64,000 nucleotides of DNA from Bacteroidales bacterium UBA3630 (GTDB taxonomy: Bacteria > Bacteroidota > Bacteroidia > Bacteroidales > P3). Under the pieces are notes generated by a model. It searched no databases and was not told the origin of the DNA. It saw nothing but the letters and a program-made list of their open reading frames with translations. A program made the translations under genes and the position numbers. Location: contig DFLB01000026.1 of NCBI GenBank assembly GCA_002373995.1, positions 119,454 through 183,453 of the forward strand, in the 5' to 3' direction. Shown here piece after piece: positions 8,284 through 16,585 of the stretch (position 1 is the stretch's first letter; each line of letters begins with the position of its first letter).

Positions 8284-9393
8284 CTATCCTTGTGCCTGCG
8301 GCATGGAGACCGCGGCCATCTTCATCAGCCCTATTTCGACGAAGAGGCGCTTGTTGTTAGCCTCACGGAAACGGTATTCGAAGTCGCTGGCGGTGCCAAG
8401 ATAATTGAGCAGCAGCGGCAAGCCACACTGTTGCGCCTGCTGGCCGAGGCGAGCACGCAATTTCTCGCCGCCTTCGACCAAGGACAGTGTCTGCGGGTCG
8501 AGGCTGACCATCAGATTGCGGAGGTGTTCGCAGAGGCCTGTGAGGAAATGCTGGCCGCCGAAGCCACGGGCAGTGATGTCCTGGTAGAGGAGTAGCGACT
8601 GGCTGAGGTCGCCAGCACGCAGACAGTCGACCAGGCGGAAATAGTAGTCGGTGTCAAGGACATTGAGGTTTTCGAGGCAGCCTTGATAGGTGAGGTTGCC
8701 CTGGGTGAAGTTGACTAGTTGGTCGAAGGTACTCAGGGCGTCGCGCATGCCTCCTTCGGCCTTAGAAGCAATGAGTTCGAGGGCTTCGGGCTCGAAAGTT
8801 ACGCCTTCGTTGCGGGCAACAAATTCGAGGTGGTGCACAATATCCGGGACCTCAATGCGTTTAAAGTCGAAGACTTGGCAACGGCTCAGAATGGTGGGGA
8901 TGACTTTGTTTTTTTCTGTGGTGGCGAGGATGAATTTGGCGTAGGCTGGCGGTTCCTCGAGGGTTTTGAGGAAAGCGTTGAAAGCGCCGGTGCTGAGCAT
9001 GTGAACCTCGTCGATGATGTAGACCTTGTAGCGGCCAGTCTGCGGGGGGATGTAGACCTGCTGAGTGAGTTCACGCATGTTGTCGACGCCGTTGTTGCTT
9101 GCGGCATCGAGTTCGAAGATATTCATCGAGGCGCCGTCGTTGAAGGAGCGGCAGCTTTCGCACTCGTTGCAGGCCTCGCCGTCGGGGGTGCGGTGCTCGC
9201 AGTTGATGGTTTTGGCCAGGATGCGTGCACAGGTTGTCTTGCCCACCCCGCGGCTGCCACAGAAGAGGAAGGCCTGTGGCAGCTGGCCGGTGAGGATGGC
9301 ATTCTTCAGCGTGCGCGTGATATGTTCTTGGCCTACGACGGTGGCGAATGTCGCAGGACGGTATTTTCTTGCCGAGACTACAAAGTTATCCAT
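8284..9393 (-). CDS. dnaX: DNA polymerase III clamp-loader subunit, gamma-like form
   Basis: AAA+ ATPase of the replication clamp loader. The 369 visible residues hold Walker A (GSRGVGKT, about 46-53), the zinc module (C65, C75, C78, C81), Walker B DEVH (128-131), sensor 1 (ATTEKNK) and the SRC motif (near 172), then the domain III collar helices. It stops at a TAG directly after the collar (ends SMPQAQG), which is where the linker to the tau domain should start; the frame continues open for 205 codons (see 7669-8154). As it stands it equals a gamma-type product lacking the polymerase-binding domain. The start MDNFVVSARKYRP matches the family N-terminus; it is the first gene of the dnaX-dapF-ligA-pagL run. 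Confidence 0.9.
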   Translation of the reverse strand: MDNFVVSARKYRPATFATVVGQEHITRTLKNAILTGQLPQAFLFCGSRGVGKTTCARILAKTINCEHRTPDGEACNECESCRSFNDGASMNIFELDAASNNGVDNMRELTQQVYIPPQTGRYKVYIIDEVHMLSTGAFNAFLKTLEEPPAYAKFILATTEKNKVIPTILSRCQVFDFKRIEVPDIVHHLEFVARNEGVTFEPEALELIASKAEGGMRDALSTFDQLVNFTQGNLTYQGCLENLNVLDTDYYFRLVDCLRAGDLSQSLLLYQDITARGFGGQHFLTGLCEHLRNLMVSLDPQTLSLVEGGEKLRARLGQQAQQCGLPLLLNYLGTASDFEYRFREANNKRLFVEIGLMKMAAVSMPQAQG

Positions 9394-9444
9394 ATGTTTA
9401 ATATTCAAATGTTAATAGGCATCACCCCCACCAAATCAATCTTG

Positions 9445-9452
9445 CAAATATA
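9445..9452 (-). promoter_or_regulatory. Bacteroidota -7 promoter element for dnaX
   Basis: On the minus strand TATATTTG lies 52 bases before the dnaX ATG and fits the TAnnTTTG element. No good TTTG is found about 20 bases further upstream, so only the -7 half is supported. Confidence 0.5.
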
Positions 9453-9496
9453 CAAAATTATTTTGATGTGAAGCCTACTTCGCGAAAAAAAAGATG

Positions 9497-10888
9497 CTAC
9501 TGTTTTATCAGGGCCTTGGGGGTGGTGCCGGCGGGGGTGGAGACCATGAGCAGGTAGCGGCCGGCGGGGAGGGCGGAGAGGTCGATGCTGATGTGCTGGC
9601 TGCCGACGGGCTGGTTCCAGAGGTGGCGGCCGGCGGCGTCGTAGAGGTCGAGCGAGAGGATGACGTAGTCGCTGCTGACGGCGACACTCCCGGTGGCCGG
9701 GTTGGGATGGAGGGTGGTGTGTTGCGACAGCGCGGAGGGTTGGAGGATGGCCGTGGTGCTGTCTTCAAGGGTGAAGCCTACGGCTTGGCACCAGTCGGAG
9801 ATGTCGATTTCCTCGGCGTCGCAGAAGCCCCGCACGCGCACGTAGTAGCCGCGGCCGGCCTGCAGGCCGTCTATCTGGATGAAGTTCTGCTCGCTGTAGC
9901 GGGTTGTCCATGCCGACGTGGGCTGTCCGACGGAGCCTGTCTGCACGTCGTAGCCGTAGCGGTGGTCTGGGTGGGCGTCCCAGGAGATTTGCACGGTGCC
10001 GCCGCCGAGGTTTTCGACGCGGAGGTTCTCAACTGGCGGACAGTATTGCGCCGGAGGCACCGTGGTGTCGACGCGGATGATGGGGAAGACCAGGGGAATC
10101 CAGTGGAAATTGGCATACAACGTATCGTTGGCATCTAATGATGCTACAGGGTAAGAATATCCGATGCGGATAGTAGGCCAGGAGAGATCACATATTGCAT
10201 TACCACTCTGAGAATCCTCTTCATCTTCCCACCTGCACCCTTTTCTGGCATGATCAGTATAGGCTCCCCATTGTGAGTATGAAAGACACAATGGAGAGGT
10301 TGCTGCTGAATAATCGCTATATCCCACGTAAAAGGAGTCGTACACCGTGACGGGGCTGTCAAAATAATACTCTGTCAGCGGGACAAGGTGATCCCATCGG
10401 ATACCGTCACAGCATCGACTTGTATCAGAAGTTTCATTGCCACGATGCATTCTTCCACGGACATGGATGTGCCGCGAGGTGTCGGCGTATGGATCTATTG
10501 GATACTCCGCCACTTTAAAAACAGAGTCCGGAGTTGCTTCGTAAATCAAGAGATATTCCTGCCGTGTGGGCGGTACAAAACTTTGCGTAAGCTGATCCCA
10601 CGGACGCAAGAGAGTAGCCGTGGCCACCCCTATCACTTCAAGAGGTGCCGGCGTGAAATGATACGACAGAAGCTCTTTCGCATATGGCCCTCCTCCCATT
10701 ATCACAGCTGTGCGACCACGCGAATGGTAGGACTCTTCGAAGCCCCACCAACCATGATAGTATATAGGGCTGTCGTATTGTATGGTGTCGCCGGTGCGGT
10801 GGTAGTAGAGGTGGGAGTATTGCGCTTGCAGCGTGCCGGCGGAGAGCAGCAAGAGCATTACCGGAGGGAGGATTTTGGTGTTTTTCAT
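9497..10888 (-). CDS. T9SS type A sorting-domain protein with fibronectin type III domain
   Basis: A secreted protein of 463 residues, function not recognised. It has a signal peptide (MKNTKILPPVMLLLLSAGTLQAQ), a long N-terminal part of unknown fold (residues about 25-285), one fibronectin type III domain (about 290-380; PVENLRVENLGGG, VQISWDAHP, YYVRVRGFC) and a C-terminal type A sorting domain (LDLYDAAGRHLW, LPAGRYLLMVS, KALIKQ). It is thus exported by Sec, passed through the outer membrane by the type IX system, and either released or attached to the surface. The first third is clearly less GC-rich than the C-terminal part, which suggests a replaceable N-terminal module. It is a single gene with its own promoter. 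Confidence 0.8.
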   Translation of the reverse strand: MKNTKILPPVMLLLLSAGTLQAQYSHLYYHRTGDTIQYDSPIYYHGWWGFEESYHSRGRTAVIMGGGPYAKELLSYHFTPAPLEVIGVATATLLRPWDQLTQSFVPPTRQEYLLIYEATPDSVFKVAEYPIDPYADTSRHIHVRGRMHRGNETSDTSRCCDGIRWDHLVPLTEYYFDSPVTVYDSFYVGYSDYSAATSPLCLSYSQWGAYTDHARKGCRWEDEEDSQSGNAICDLSWPTIRIGYSYPVASLDANDTLYANFHWIPLVFPIIRVDTTVPPAQYCPPVENLRVENLGGGTVQISWDAHPDHRYGYDVQTGSVGQPTSAWTTRYSEQNFIQIDGLQAGRGYYVRVRGFCDAEEIDISDWCQAVGFTLEDSTTAILQPSALSQHTTLHPNPATGSVAVSSDYVILSLDLYDAAGRHLWNQPVGSQHISIDLSALPAGRYLLMVSTPAGTTPKALIKQ

Positions 10889-10926
10889 TGTGGTTTCCTT
10901 TCTGTTTCCAGATGGTTTTACGGGTG

Positions 10927-10958
10927 CAAAAATAGGGATTAAATTTGGAAGTTGCAAG
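10927..10958 (-). promoter_or_regulatory. Promoter of the T9SS protein gene
   Basis: Minus-strand CTTG (10955-10958), a 20-base spacer and TATTTTTG (10927-10934) fit the Bacteroidota TTTG/TAnnTTTG pattern with one mismatch in the -33 box. It lies 38 bases before the start codon. Confidence 0.6.
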
Positions 10959-11005
10959 TTTTTTTACAAAAAAAATGCAAGGTTACAGAGGTTGGGGGGA
11001 TGGGT

Positions 11006-11082
11006 ATGCCTATGTAATGCTTAGGATATGCCTACGTTGTGCTTAGGATGAGCTTAGGATATGCTTAGGGTGAGCTTGGGGT
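11006..11082 (+). repeat. 11-bp tandem repeat array (ATGCTTAGGAT family), copy 1
   Basis: Seven contiguous 11-base units with consensus RTGCTTAGGAT (ATGCCTATGTA, ATGCTTAGGAT, ATGCCTACGTT, GTGCTTAGGAT, GAGCTTAGGAT, ATGCTTAGGGT, GAGCTTGGGGT). The array lies between divergent promoters, 118 bases upstream of the minus-strand T9SS gene. The same family recurs at 22275, 30585 and 39655, always in this orientation. Together with two promoters and a heptamer array it accounts for the 392-base gap 10889-11280. Confidence 0.9.
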
Positions 11083-11104
11083 GAGGGGGATTGGGGATAA
11101 AAAA

Positions 11105-11137
11105 TTTGTATGGAATGCGGTTTTTTTTGTATATTTG
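11105..11137 (+). promoter_or_regulatory. Promoter of the mce-mmd operon
   Basis: TTTG (11105-11108), a 21-base spacer and TATATTTG (11130-11137) match the Bacteroidota sigma factor consensus closely. The start codon of mce is about 140 bases downstream, leaving a leader that contains a heptamer repeat region. Confidence 0.8.
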
Positions 11138-11197
11138 CATTTTCAAATGTGCGGTAGAAATCCCCTAACAGGCTAAGGGTTAGGGAATAAGAGTGGG

Positions 11198-11253
11198 GAT
11201 TGAAGATTAAGAATTAAGGATTGAGAATGAGGAGTGGGGATTGAGGATTGAGA
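11198..11253 (+). repeat. Degenerate heptamer array in the mce leader
   Basis: Eight consecutive approximate 7-base units of the GATTGAG/AATTAAG type, interrupted by AGTGGGG. They resemble the AATTGAG array inside ligA at 6535-6569. They lie in the untranslated leader of the methylmalonyl-CoA operon. Confidence 0.65.
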
Positions 11254-11280
11254 ATTGCTAATATTAAAAACCAAGAAGAT

Positions 11281-11688
11281 ATGACACCATCACACATTGA
11301 ACACATCGGCATTGCCGTGACGAACCTTGAGGAGGCTATCCGCTACTGGGAGGAGGTCATGGGATTGAAGTGCTATGCTATCGAGGAGGTCAAGGACCAG
11401 AAGGTGAAGACGGCCTTTTTCCGCTGCGGCGACGTGAAGATTGAGTTGCTGGAGCCCACGTGCCCAGAGAGCACGATAGCCGCTTTTATAGAGAAGAATG
11501 GCGGCAAGGGCGGTATGCACCACATTGCATTTGCGATGGAGGATACGGACAAGGCTTTGGAGGAGGCGAAGGAGAAGGGTATGCGTCTGATTGACGAGAA
11601 GAGCCGTCCGGGAGCGGAGGGGCTGAAGATAGGGTTCCTGCATCCGAAGAGCACGCTGGGTGTGTTGACGGAGTTTTGCTGCAAGTGA
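11281..11688 (+). CDS. mce: Methylmalonyl-CoA epimerase
   Basis: Interconverts (R)- and (S)-methylmalonyl-CoA, linking the mutase product to the decarboxylase encoded next to it. At 135 residues it is a vicinal-oxygen-chelate protein with the metal-binding residues of the family: HIGIAV (His 8), the KIELLEP strand, GGMHHIAF (His about 80) and the C-terminal FLHPKSTLGVLTEFC (Glu metal ligand). The start ATG 11281 follows an AAGAAG purine run; an upstream in-frame TTG would add eleven non-homologous residues. First gene of a six-gene operon reaching 16470. Confidence 0.96.
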   Translation: MTPSHIEHIGIAVTNLEEAIRYWEEVMGLKCYAIEEVKDQKVKTAFFRCGDVKIELLEPTCPESTIAAFIEKNGGKGGMHHIAFAMEDTDKALEEAKEKGMRLIDEKSRPGAEGLKIGFLHPKSTLGVLTEFCCK

Positions 11689-11733
11689 ATCAAGTTATTA
11701 GATTGGTAGCACAAAAAAAAACAATAATAAGTT

Positions 11734-13293
11734 ATGGCTTTTGAACAGAAGATAAAGGAGCTGCTGGATAAGCGCAGCGAGGCCAAGATTGGCGGAGGCC
11801 AGAAGGGAATCGACAAGCAGCACGACGCGGGCAAGTTGACTGCACGCGAGCGCATTGCGTTGTTGCTGGACGAGGGTTCGTTTGAGGAGTTTGACATGTT
11901 TGTCACGCACCGTTGTACGAACTTTGACATGCAGAAGAAGTCGTTTCTTGGCGACGGCGTGGTGACGGGTTACGGCACCATCGGCGGCCGCCAGGTGTAT
12001 GTTTTTGCGCAGGATTTTACGGTGTTTGGCGGATCGCTGAGTGAGACGATGGCACTGAAGATATGCAAGGTGATGGACCAGGCGATGAAGGTTGGCGCCC
12101 CTGTGATTGGCCTGAACGATTCAGGTGGAGCGCGTATCCAGGAGGGTATCAACGCTTTGGCCGGTTTTGCCGAGATTTTCGAGCGTAATATACTGGCCAG
12201 CGGTGTGGTGCCGCAGATATCGGCCATCTTCGGTCCTTGCGCCGGCGGGTCGGTCTACAGTCCGGCGTTGACGGATTTCATTTTGATGAGCAAGGAGAAC
12301 AGCTATATGTTCCTGACGGGTCCGAAGGTGGTGAAGACTGTTACGGGCGAGGATGTCACGGTGGACAAGCTGGGCGGAGCCATGGTGCATGCGACGAAGA
12401 GCGGCGTGGCGCATTTTGTTGGAGAGACAGAGGAGAGCACGCTGCAGTTGATACGCGACTTGGTGAGCTATATCCCGAGCAATAACTTCGAGGAGGCTCC
12501 TTTTGTTCCGACGGAGGATCCCATTGACCGCTTGGAGGATGGGTTGAACCATATCATTCCGGAAAATCCGAACGAGGCATACGACGTCAAGGAGGTTATC
12601 CGCGCGATTGTGGACGACGGGAAGTTCCTGGAGGTGCACGAGAAGTTTGCTCCGAACTTGGTGGTTGGCTTTGCCCGCATGGGCGGCATGAGTGTCGGCG
12701 TGGTGGCTAACCAGCCGAAGTCGATGGCCGGCGTGCTGGATTGCAACGCAAGTCGCAAAGGGGCGCGCTTTGTGCGTTTCTGCGACGCGTTCAACATACC
12801 GTTGGTGACGCTGGTGGATGTGCCCGGCTTCCTGCCCGGCACGGGTCAGGAATACAATGGCGTGATTGCCCACGGTGCGAAGATGCTCTTTGCATACGGT
12901 GAGGCCACGGTGCCGAAGGTGACGGTGACGCTGCGCAAGAGCTACGGCGGAGCCCACATTGTGATGAGCTGCAAGCAGTTGCGCAGCGACATCAATTATG
13001 CATGGCCCACAGCACAGATAGCCGTCATGGGTGCCAGCGGTGCCACGGAGGTGCTGCATGGTCGCGCCCTGAAGGAGATCACCGATCCTGAAGAGAAGGC
13101 CAAGTTTATCGCGGAGAAGGAGAAGGAATACAACGACCTGTTTGCCAATCCCTACAACGCTGCGAAGTATGGCTACATCGACGATGTGATAGAGCCGCGC
13201 AACACCCGTTTCCGTGTGATACGCGCGCTGCAGGCCCTTCAGACGAAGAAAGACAGCCTGCCGATGAAGAAGCACTGCAACCTGCCGCTGTAA
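11734..13293 (+). CDS. mmdA: Methylmalonyl-CoA decarboxylase carboxyltransferase subunit
   Basis: A 519-residue acyl-CoA carboxyltransferase with N- and C-terminal crotonase-like halves. It carries glycine-rich oxyanion-hole motifs in both halves (DSGGARIQEG; FGPCAGGSVYSPALTDF; KSYGGAHIVM) and the usual N-terminus (KLTARERIALLLDEGSF). Transfers the carboxyl group from methylmalonyl-CoA to the biotin of the carrier protein. The family also includes propionyl-CoA carboxylase beta subunits; the presence of oadG, biotin carrier and oadB genes next door points to the Na+-pumping decarboxylase. It lies 45 bases after mce. Confidence 0.93.
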   Translation: MAFEQKIKELLDKRSEAKIGGGQKGIDKQHDAGKLTARERIALLLDEGSFEEFDMFVTHRCTNFDMQKKSFLGDGVVTGYGTIGGRQVYVFAQDFTVFGGSLSETMALKICKVMDQAMKVGAPVIGLNDSGGARIQEGINALAGFAEIFERNILASGVVPQISAIFGPCAGGSVYSPALTDFILMSKENSYMFLTGPKVVKTVTGEDVTVDKLGGAMVHATKSGVAHFVGETEESTLQLIRDLVSYIPSNNFEEAPFVPTEDPIDRLEDGLNHIIPENPNEAYDVKEVIRAIVDDGKFLEVHEKFAPNLVVGFARMGGMSVGVVANQPKSMAGVLDCNASRKGARFVRFCDAFNIPLVTLVDVPGFLPGTGQEYNGVIAHGAKMLFAYGEATVPKVTVTLRKSYGGAHIVMSCKQLRSDINYAWPTAQIAVMGASGATEVLHGRALKEITDPEEKAKFIAEKEKEYNDLFANPYNAAKYGYIDDVIEPRNTRFRVIRALQALQTKKDSLPMKKHCNLPL

Positions 13294-13370
13294 AAAAGCG
13301 AAAGGTTGTTGGCAATATGAGAACAAAACAATTAAAGTTATACAAACAACATTTAAAACATCAAAACAAA

Positions 13371-13796
13371 ATGAAGAAAGTTCTGTTTACCGCAATGGCA
13401 GCCGTGGCCATGTTCGCAATGGTTGCCTGCAACAACAACAAGAATGTCGAGGCCGTTGAAGACACGACAGCCACGGAATGCATGAAGCAGTGCGACAAGC
13501 ACCAGTGCGATGGCAGCTGCTGCCAGTGCAGCGAAGAGTGCAAAGCCGCCAAGTGCGCCGACTGCACGAAGTGCGGCACCGCAGAGTGCTGCGGCGAGAA
13601 CGCAGAGAAGTGCTGCAAGGCCAAGGCTGAGGAGCACAAGTGCATGTGCGGCGACGAGTGCGCTGCCAAGAACTGCGAAGGCTGCACGAACCACGGCACC
13701 GAGAATTGCTGCAAAGCAAAGGCTGCTGCCGAGGGTCAGGCTTGCGAGAAAGCTTGCGAGAAGAAGTGCGAGAAAGCTTGCGAGAAGGCCAAGTAA
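13371..13796 (+). CDS. Small cysteine-rich lipoprotein (metallothionein-like)
   Basis: 141 residues; function not known. The N-terminus is a lipoprotein signal with a Cys after MVA (MKKVLFTAMAAVAMFAMVAC), so the protein should be lipidated. The mature part has about 25 further cysteines, most as C-x2-C, C-x3-C and CC pairs separated by Lys, Glu and Ala (for example CADCTKCGTAECC), ending in four CEKA/CEKK-type repeats. Such density suggests metal binding or heavy disulfide bonding. It lies between mmdA and oadG within the decarboxylase operon, on the same strand. The start ATG 13371 is chosen because the signal peptide begins there; an upstream ATG at 13317 would add 18 polar residues. Confidence 0.8.
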   Translation: MKKVLFTAMAAVAMFAMVACNNNKNVEAVEDTTATECMKQCDKHQCDGSCCQCSEECKAAKCADCTKCGTAECCGENAEKCCKAKAEEHKCMCGDECAAKNCEGCTNHGTENCCKAKAAAEGQACEKACEKKCEKACEKAK

Positions 13797-13808
13797 GATG
13801 ATGGTGAT

Positions 13809-13842
13809 TGTGGAATGGTGGATGTGAATTCACCATTCCACA
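13809..13842 (+). promoter_or_regulatory. Strong mRNA hairpin between the Cys-rich gene and oadG
   Basis: A perfect 12-bp stem (TGTGGAATGGTG with CACCATTCCACA) around a 10-base loop, starting 12 bases after the Cys-rich gene. No T-run follows, so it is not a classical terminator. It may stabilise the mRNA ends or adjust expression between the first and second half of the operon; this role is inference. Confidence 0.6.
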
Positions 13843-13893
13843 AACCATTACAGCCTGTTTTGATGTTTGAGAAACCAAATGTAGAGAAAAGTA

Positions 13894-14859
13894 ATGAATA
13901 CATTTAATAGAATGCTGATTGCAGGTCTGCTGGCACTGACCATGCTGACGGCCACAGCACAACCCGCCGCCCAACCCGCGGAGGGCGAGGCGCCCCACCC
14001 GGGATGCCCGATGCATGCGCTGACGCCGTCGGTGGATTTTGCCAGTGTGAAGATCTGCTATGCGCCCGACTTGGGTGCATTTGTGGCGATAGACAGCGTG
14101 GAGTGCGCGGTGCACATGGTGAAGATGGTTGAAGGCCGGTTAGACACCGTAGGCAGCTACCATACCGACGTCACGTACAAACGTCACGACCTGAAGAATA
14201 TCCTGCGTCCGGTGAGCGTCAGCGCCATGGGGCCTTACGTGCTGGTACTGGCCTCGGCTGTTAACGATTCGGCCTATATAGCCATACTGGACGGGGAGAT
14301 GAAAGAGTTGGCTCGTCGTCCGTTCCAGAGCCCGATGTATGCCATGCACCGCGAGCATGGGGTGCTGATGGTGGCAGGCCGCAATCCCTACGGCTATGAC
14401 ATCAACATCCTTCCCCTGCGCGGCCTTGACTTCGAGGCTTTTGCCCGGGGAGAAATTCTGACGCACCACTACCGTGTGGCCAAGCAAGCTGAGAAGATCA
14501 AGCAGAGCGACCCCGTCGGCATAGGTTTGACGGCGGTAGCTGTGGCAGTAGTGTTCCTGGCTTTGGTATGCATAGCCCTCATTCTGAGTGGTTCCGGCAA
14601 ACTCATGATGGGTATGGAAGAGAGACAGAAAGCCTCTGGCAAGGAGAAGAAGAGTCCTGCCATCAAGCCCGTCAGCAAAGGCAGCAGCTCAGAGGATGAG
14701 GTCGTGGCCGCCATCACCGCCGCCATCCACCTCTACAACGAGGAACTGCACGACGAGGAAACCGCAGTCATCACCATCCAGAAAGTGGAGCGCGAATGGA
14801 CACCGTGGAATGCGAAGTTCTATAATATGAACCAATATTTTAACAACATAAAGAGATGA
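13894..14859 (+). CDS. OadG-family membrane subunit with periplasmic N-terminal extension
   Basis: 321 residues: signal peptide (MNTFNRMLIAGLLALTMLTATAQ), a periplasmic domain of about 180 residues, one transmembrane helix (about 207-232, VGIGLTAVAVAVVFLALVCIALIL) and a cytoplasmic tail. The membrane segment and tail match the OadG/MmdD gamma subunit of Na+-pumping decarboxylases, which holds the carboxyltransferase and beta subunits together; classical gamma subunits are under 100 residues, so the large exported part is an addition typical of this phylum. It overlaps the biotin carrier gene by four bases. The role of the periplasmic part is unknown. Confidence 0.8.
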   Translation: MNTFNRMLIAGLLALTMLTATAQPAAQPAEGEAPHPGCPMHALTPSVDFASVKICYAPDLGAFVAIDSVECAVHMVKMVEGRLDTVGSYHTDVTYKRHDLKNILRPVSVSAMGPYVLVLASAVNDSAYIAILDGEMKELARRPFQSPMYAMHREHGVLMVAGRNPYGYDINILPLRGLDFEAFARGEILTHHYRVAKQAEKIKQSDPVGIGLTAVAVAVVFLALVCIALILSGSGKLMMGMEERQKASGKEKKSPAIKPVSKGSSSEDEVVAAITAAIHLYNEELHDEETAVITIQKVEREWTPWNAKFYNMNQYFNNIKR

Positions 14860-15287
14860 AGAACTACAAGCTCAAGATAAACGGCAACGACTACAGCGTG
14901 AACATCAACGAGGTAGAAGGCCAAGAGATAAAACTCGACGTCAACGGCACGAACTATGTTGTCACCGTCGACCAAGAAATCAAACAGCAGAAGAAAACGG
15001 TTGCCAGCACGCCGCGTCCGCAGGTGACTCCGGCCGCCAGCAGCAGCACACAGAAGAGCAACGCCCCGGCCGCCGGCAGCAAAGTGACCACTCCCCTACC
15101 CGGCACTATTCTCGACGTGTTTGTGAATGTTGGCGACACCGTCAAGGAAGGGCAGACAGTAGTGTTGCTCGAGGCCATGAAGATGGAGAACAACATCGAG
15201 GCCGACTGCGCCGGCACGGTGAAAGAGGTGAAAGTCCGCAAGGGCGACAGTGTCCTGGAGGGCGATGTATTGGTTGTAATCGGATAA
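14856..15287 (+). CDS. mmdC: Biotin carboxyl carrier subunit of the decarboxylase
   Basis: 143 residues. An N-terminal strand-rich segment (about 1-45), an Ala/Pro/Ser-rich flexible linker (about 48-75) and a biotinyl domain with the biotin attachment motif EAMKM. It carries CO2 from the carboxyltransferase to the OadB-type membrane subunit. It overlaps the oadG-like gene by four bases (ATGA) and is followed 13 bases later by oadB. Confidence 0.93.
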   Translation: MKNYKLKINGNDYSVNINEVEGQEIKLDVNGTNYVVTVDQEIKQQKKTVASTPRPQVTPAASSSTQKSNAPAAGSKVTTPLPGTILDVFVNVGDTVKEGQTVVLLEAMKMENNIEADCAGTVKEVKVRKGDSVLEGDVLVVIG

Positions 15288-15300
15288 AACACACATCACC

Positions 15301-16470
15301 ATGATAAGTTTAGCAACAGGCGGCTTCATGGAGTTCATGTCGACGCAGCTGGTACAGTTTTTGGAGTATACCGGCTTCGCGAATGTAACCTGGGGCCATA
15401 TCGCGATGATTTTAGTCGGCTTGGTGTTCATCTTTTTGGGCATCAAGTATGAATTTGAGCCACTCCTGCTGGTACCCATAGGTTTTGGCATGCTGATTGG
15501 CAATATACCGTTCTACCCTGGCTTGAAGATAGGCATCTACGAGCAAGGGTCGGTGCTGAACATACTGTATCACGGCGTGCAGAACGGCTGGTACCCGCCA
15601 TTGATCTTCCTTGGCATCGGCGCCATGACAGACTTCTCGGCGCTATTGTCGAACCCGAAACTGATGCTCATAGGCGCTGCTGCCCAGGTGGGTATATTTG
15701 CCGCCTATATGGGTGCTTTGGCTCTGGGCTTCATGCCCAACGAGGCCGGTGCCATTGGTATCATCGGCGGTGCCGACGGCCCGACGGCCATCTTCATTTC
15801 CTCGCAGCTGGCTCCCGACCTGATGGGTGCCATCGCGGTGTCGGCCTATAGCTACATGGCCCTTGTGCCTGTGATACAGCCGCCCATCATGCGACTGATG
15901 ACGACGCCGAAAGAGCGCACCATACGGATGAAACCGCCACGCCAGGTGTCGAAACTGGAGAAGATCACGTTCCCCATCATAGGTCTGCTCTTCTGTGCAT
16001 TCATCGTGCCGAGCGGCCTGCCGCTGCTGGGTATGCTGTTCTTTGGCAACCTGCTGAAGGAATGCGGCGTCACCAAGCGCCTGAGCGATGTAGCCTCCAA
16101 CGCCGTTGTCAACATCTGCACACTGCTCATCGGCATCACCGTCGGTGCTTCGACGCAGGCCTCGGTCTTCCTGACGGGCAAGTCGCTGATGATCTTCGGC
16201 CTTGGTGCCGGATCGTTCATCGTGGCCACTTTCTGCGGTGTTCTCTTTGTCAAGATCATGAACCTCTTCCTAAAAGAAGGAAACAAGATCAACCCCCTCA
16301 TCGGCAACAGCGGAGTGAGCGCCGTGCCCGACGCCGCGCGCGTGTCGAACAATGTGGGTCTGGAATACGACAAGAGCAACTACCTGCTGCAACATGCCAT
16401 GGGGCCCAATGTGGCCGGTGTGGTAGGCTCGGCAGTAGCAGCCGGTATCCTGCTGGCATTCCTGCACTAA
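15301..16470 (+). CDS. oadB: Na+-pumping decarboxylase beta subunit
   Basis: 389-residue polytopic membrane protein that decarboxylates carboxybiotin and exports Na+. The conserved GGADGPTAIF segment with the key Asp, the following re-entrant region, and the NVGLEYDKSNYLLQHAMGPNVAG signature near the C-terminus are all present. It closes the operon that turns methylmalonyl-CoA into propionyl-CoA and a Na+ gradient. MmdB and OadB are the same family; the substrate assignment comes from mce and mmdA in the operon. A strong terminator follows 20 bases after the stop. Confidence 0.95.
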   Translation: MISLATGGFMEFMSTQLVQFLEYTGFANVTWGHIAMILVGLVFIFLGIKYEFEPLLLVPIGFGMLIGNIPFYPGLKIGIYEQGSVLNILYHGVQNGWYPPLIFLGIGAMTDFSALLSNPKLMLIGAAAQVGIFAAYMGALALGFMPNEAGAIGIIGGADGPTAIFISSQLAPDLMGAIAVSAYSYMALVPVIQPPIMRLMTTPKERTIRMKPPRQVSKLEKITFPIIGLLFCAFIVPSGLPLLGMLFFGNLLKECGVTKRLSDVASNAVVNICTLLIGITVGASTQASVFLTGKSLMIFGLGAGSFIVATFCGVLFVKIMNLFLKEGNKINPLIGNSGVSAVPDAARVSNNVGLEYDKSNYLLQHAMGPNVAGVVGSAVAAGILLAFLH

Positions 16471-16489
16471 AACATGGTTTTAGCACCAA

Positions 16490-16527
16490 GATGAGGACAC
16501 CCGTAAAGGATGTCCTCATCTTTTATT
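16490..16527 (+). terminator. Rho-independent terminator after oadB
   Basis: A 10-bp perfect stem (GATGAGGACA / TGTCCTCATC) with an 11-base loop, followed by TTTTATTT. Confidence 0.9.
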
Positions 16528-16557
16528 TGGCCATGTCGGGATTAATTCGTACCTTTG
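16526..16557 (+). promoter_or_regulatory. Promoter of the leucine-rich-repeat protein gene
   Basis: TTTG (16526-16529), a 20-base spacer and TACCTTTG (16550-16557) fit the Bacteroidota consensus. The start codon is 28 bases downstream. The -33 box overlaps the T-tract of the preceding terminator. Confidence 0.8.
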
Positions 16558-16585
16558 CAGTCGAAAACTTTAGTACCCATGAAAT

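Noticed and set aside
11734..13293. Propionyl-CoA carboxylase beta subunit
   Set aside because: Sequence alone allows it, but the operon encodes OadG- and OadB-type Na+ pump subunits and a small biotin carrier rather than a biotin carboxylase.
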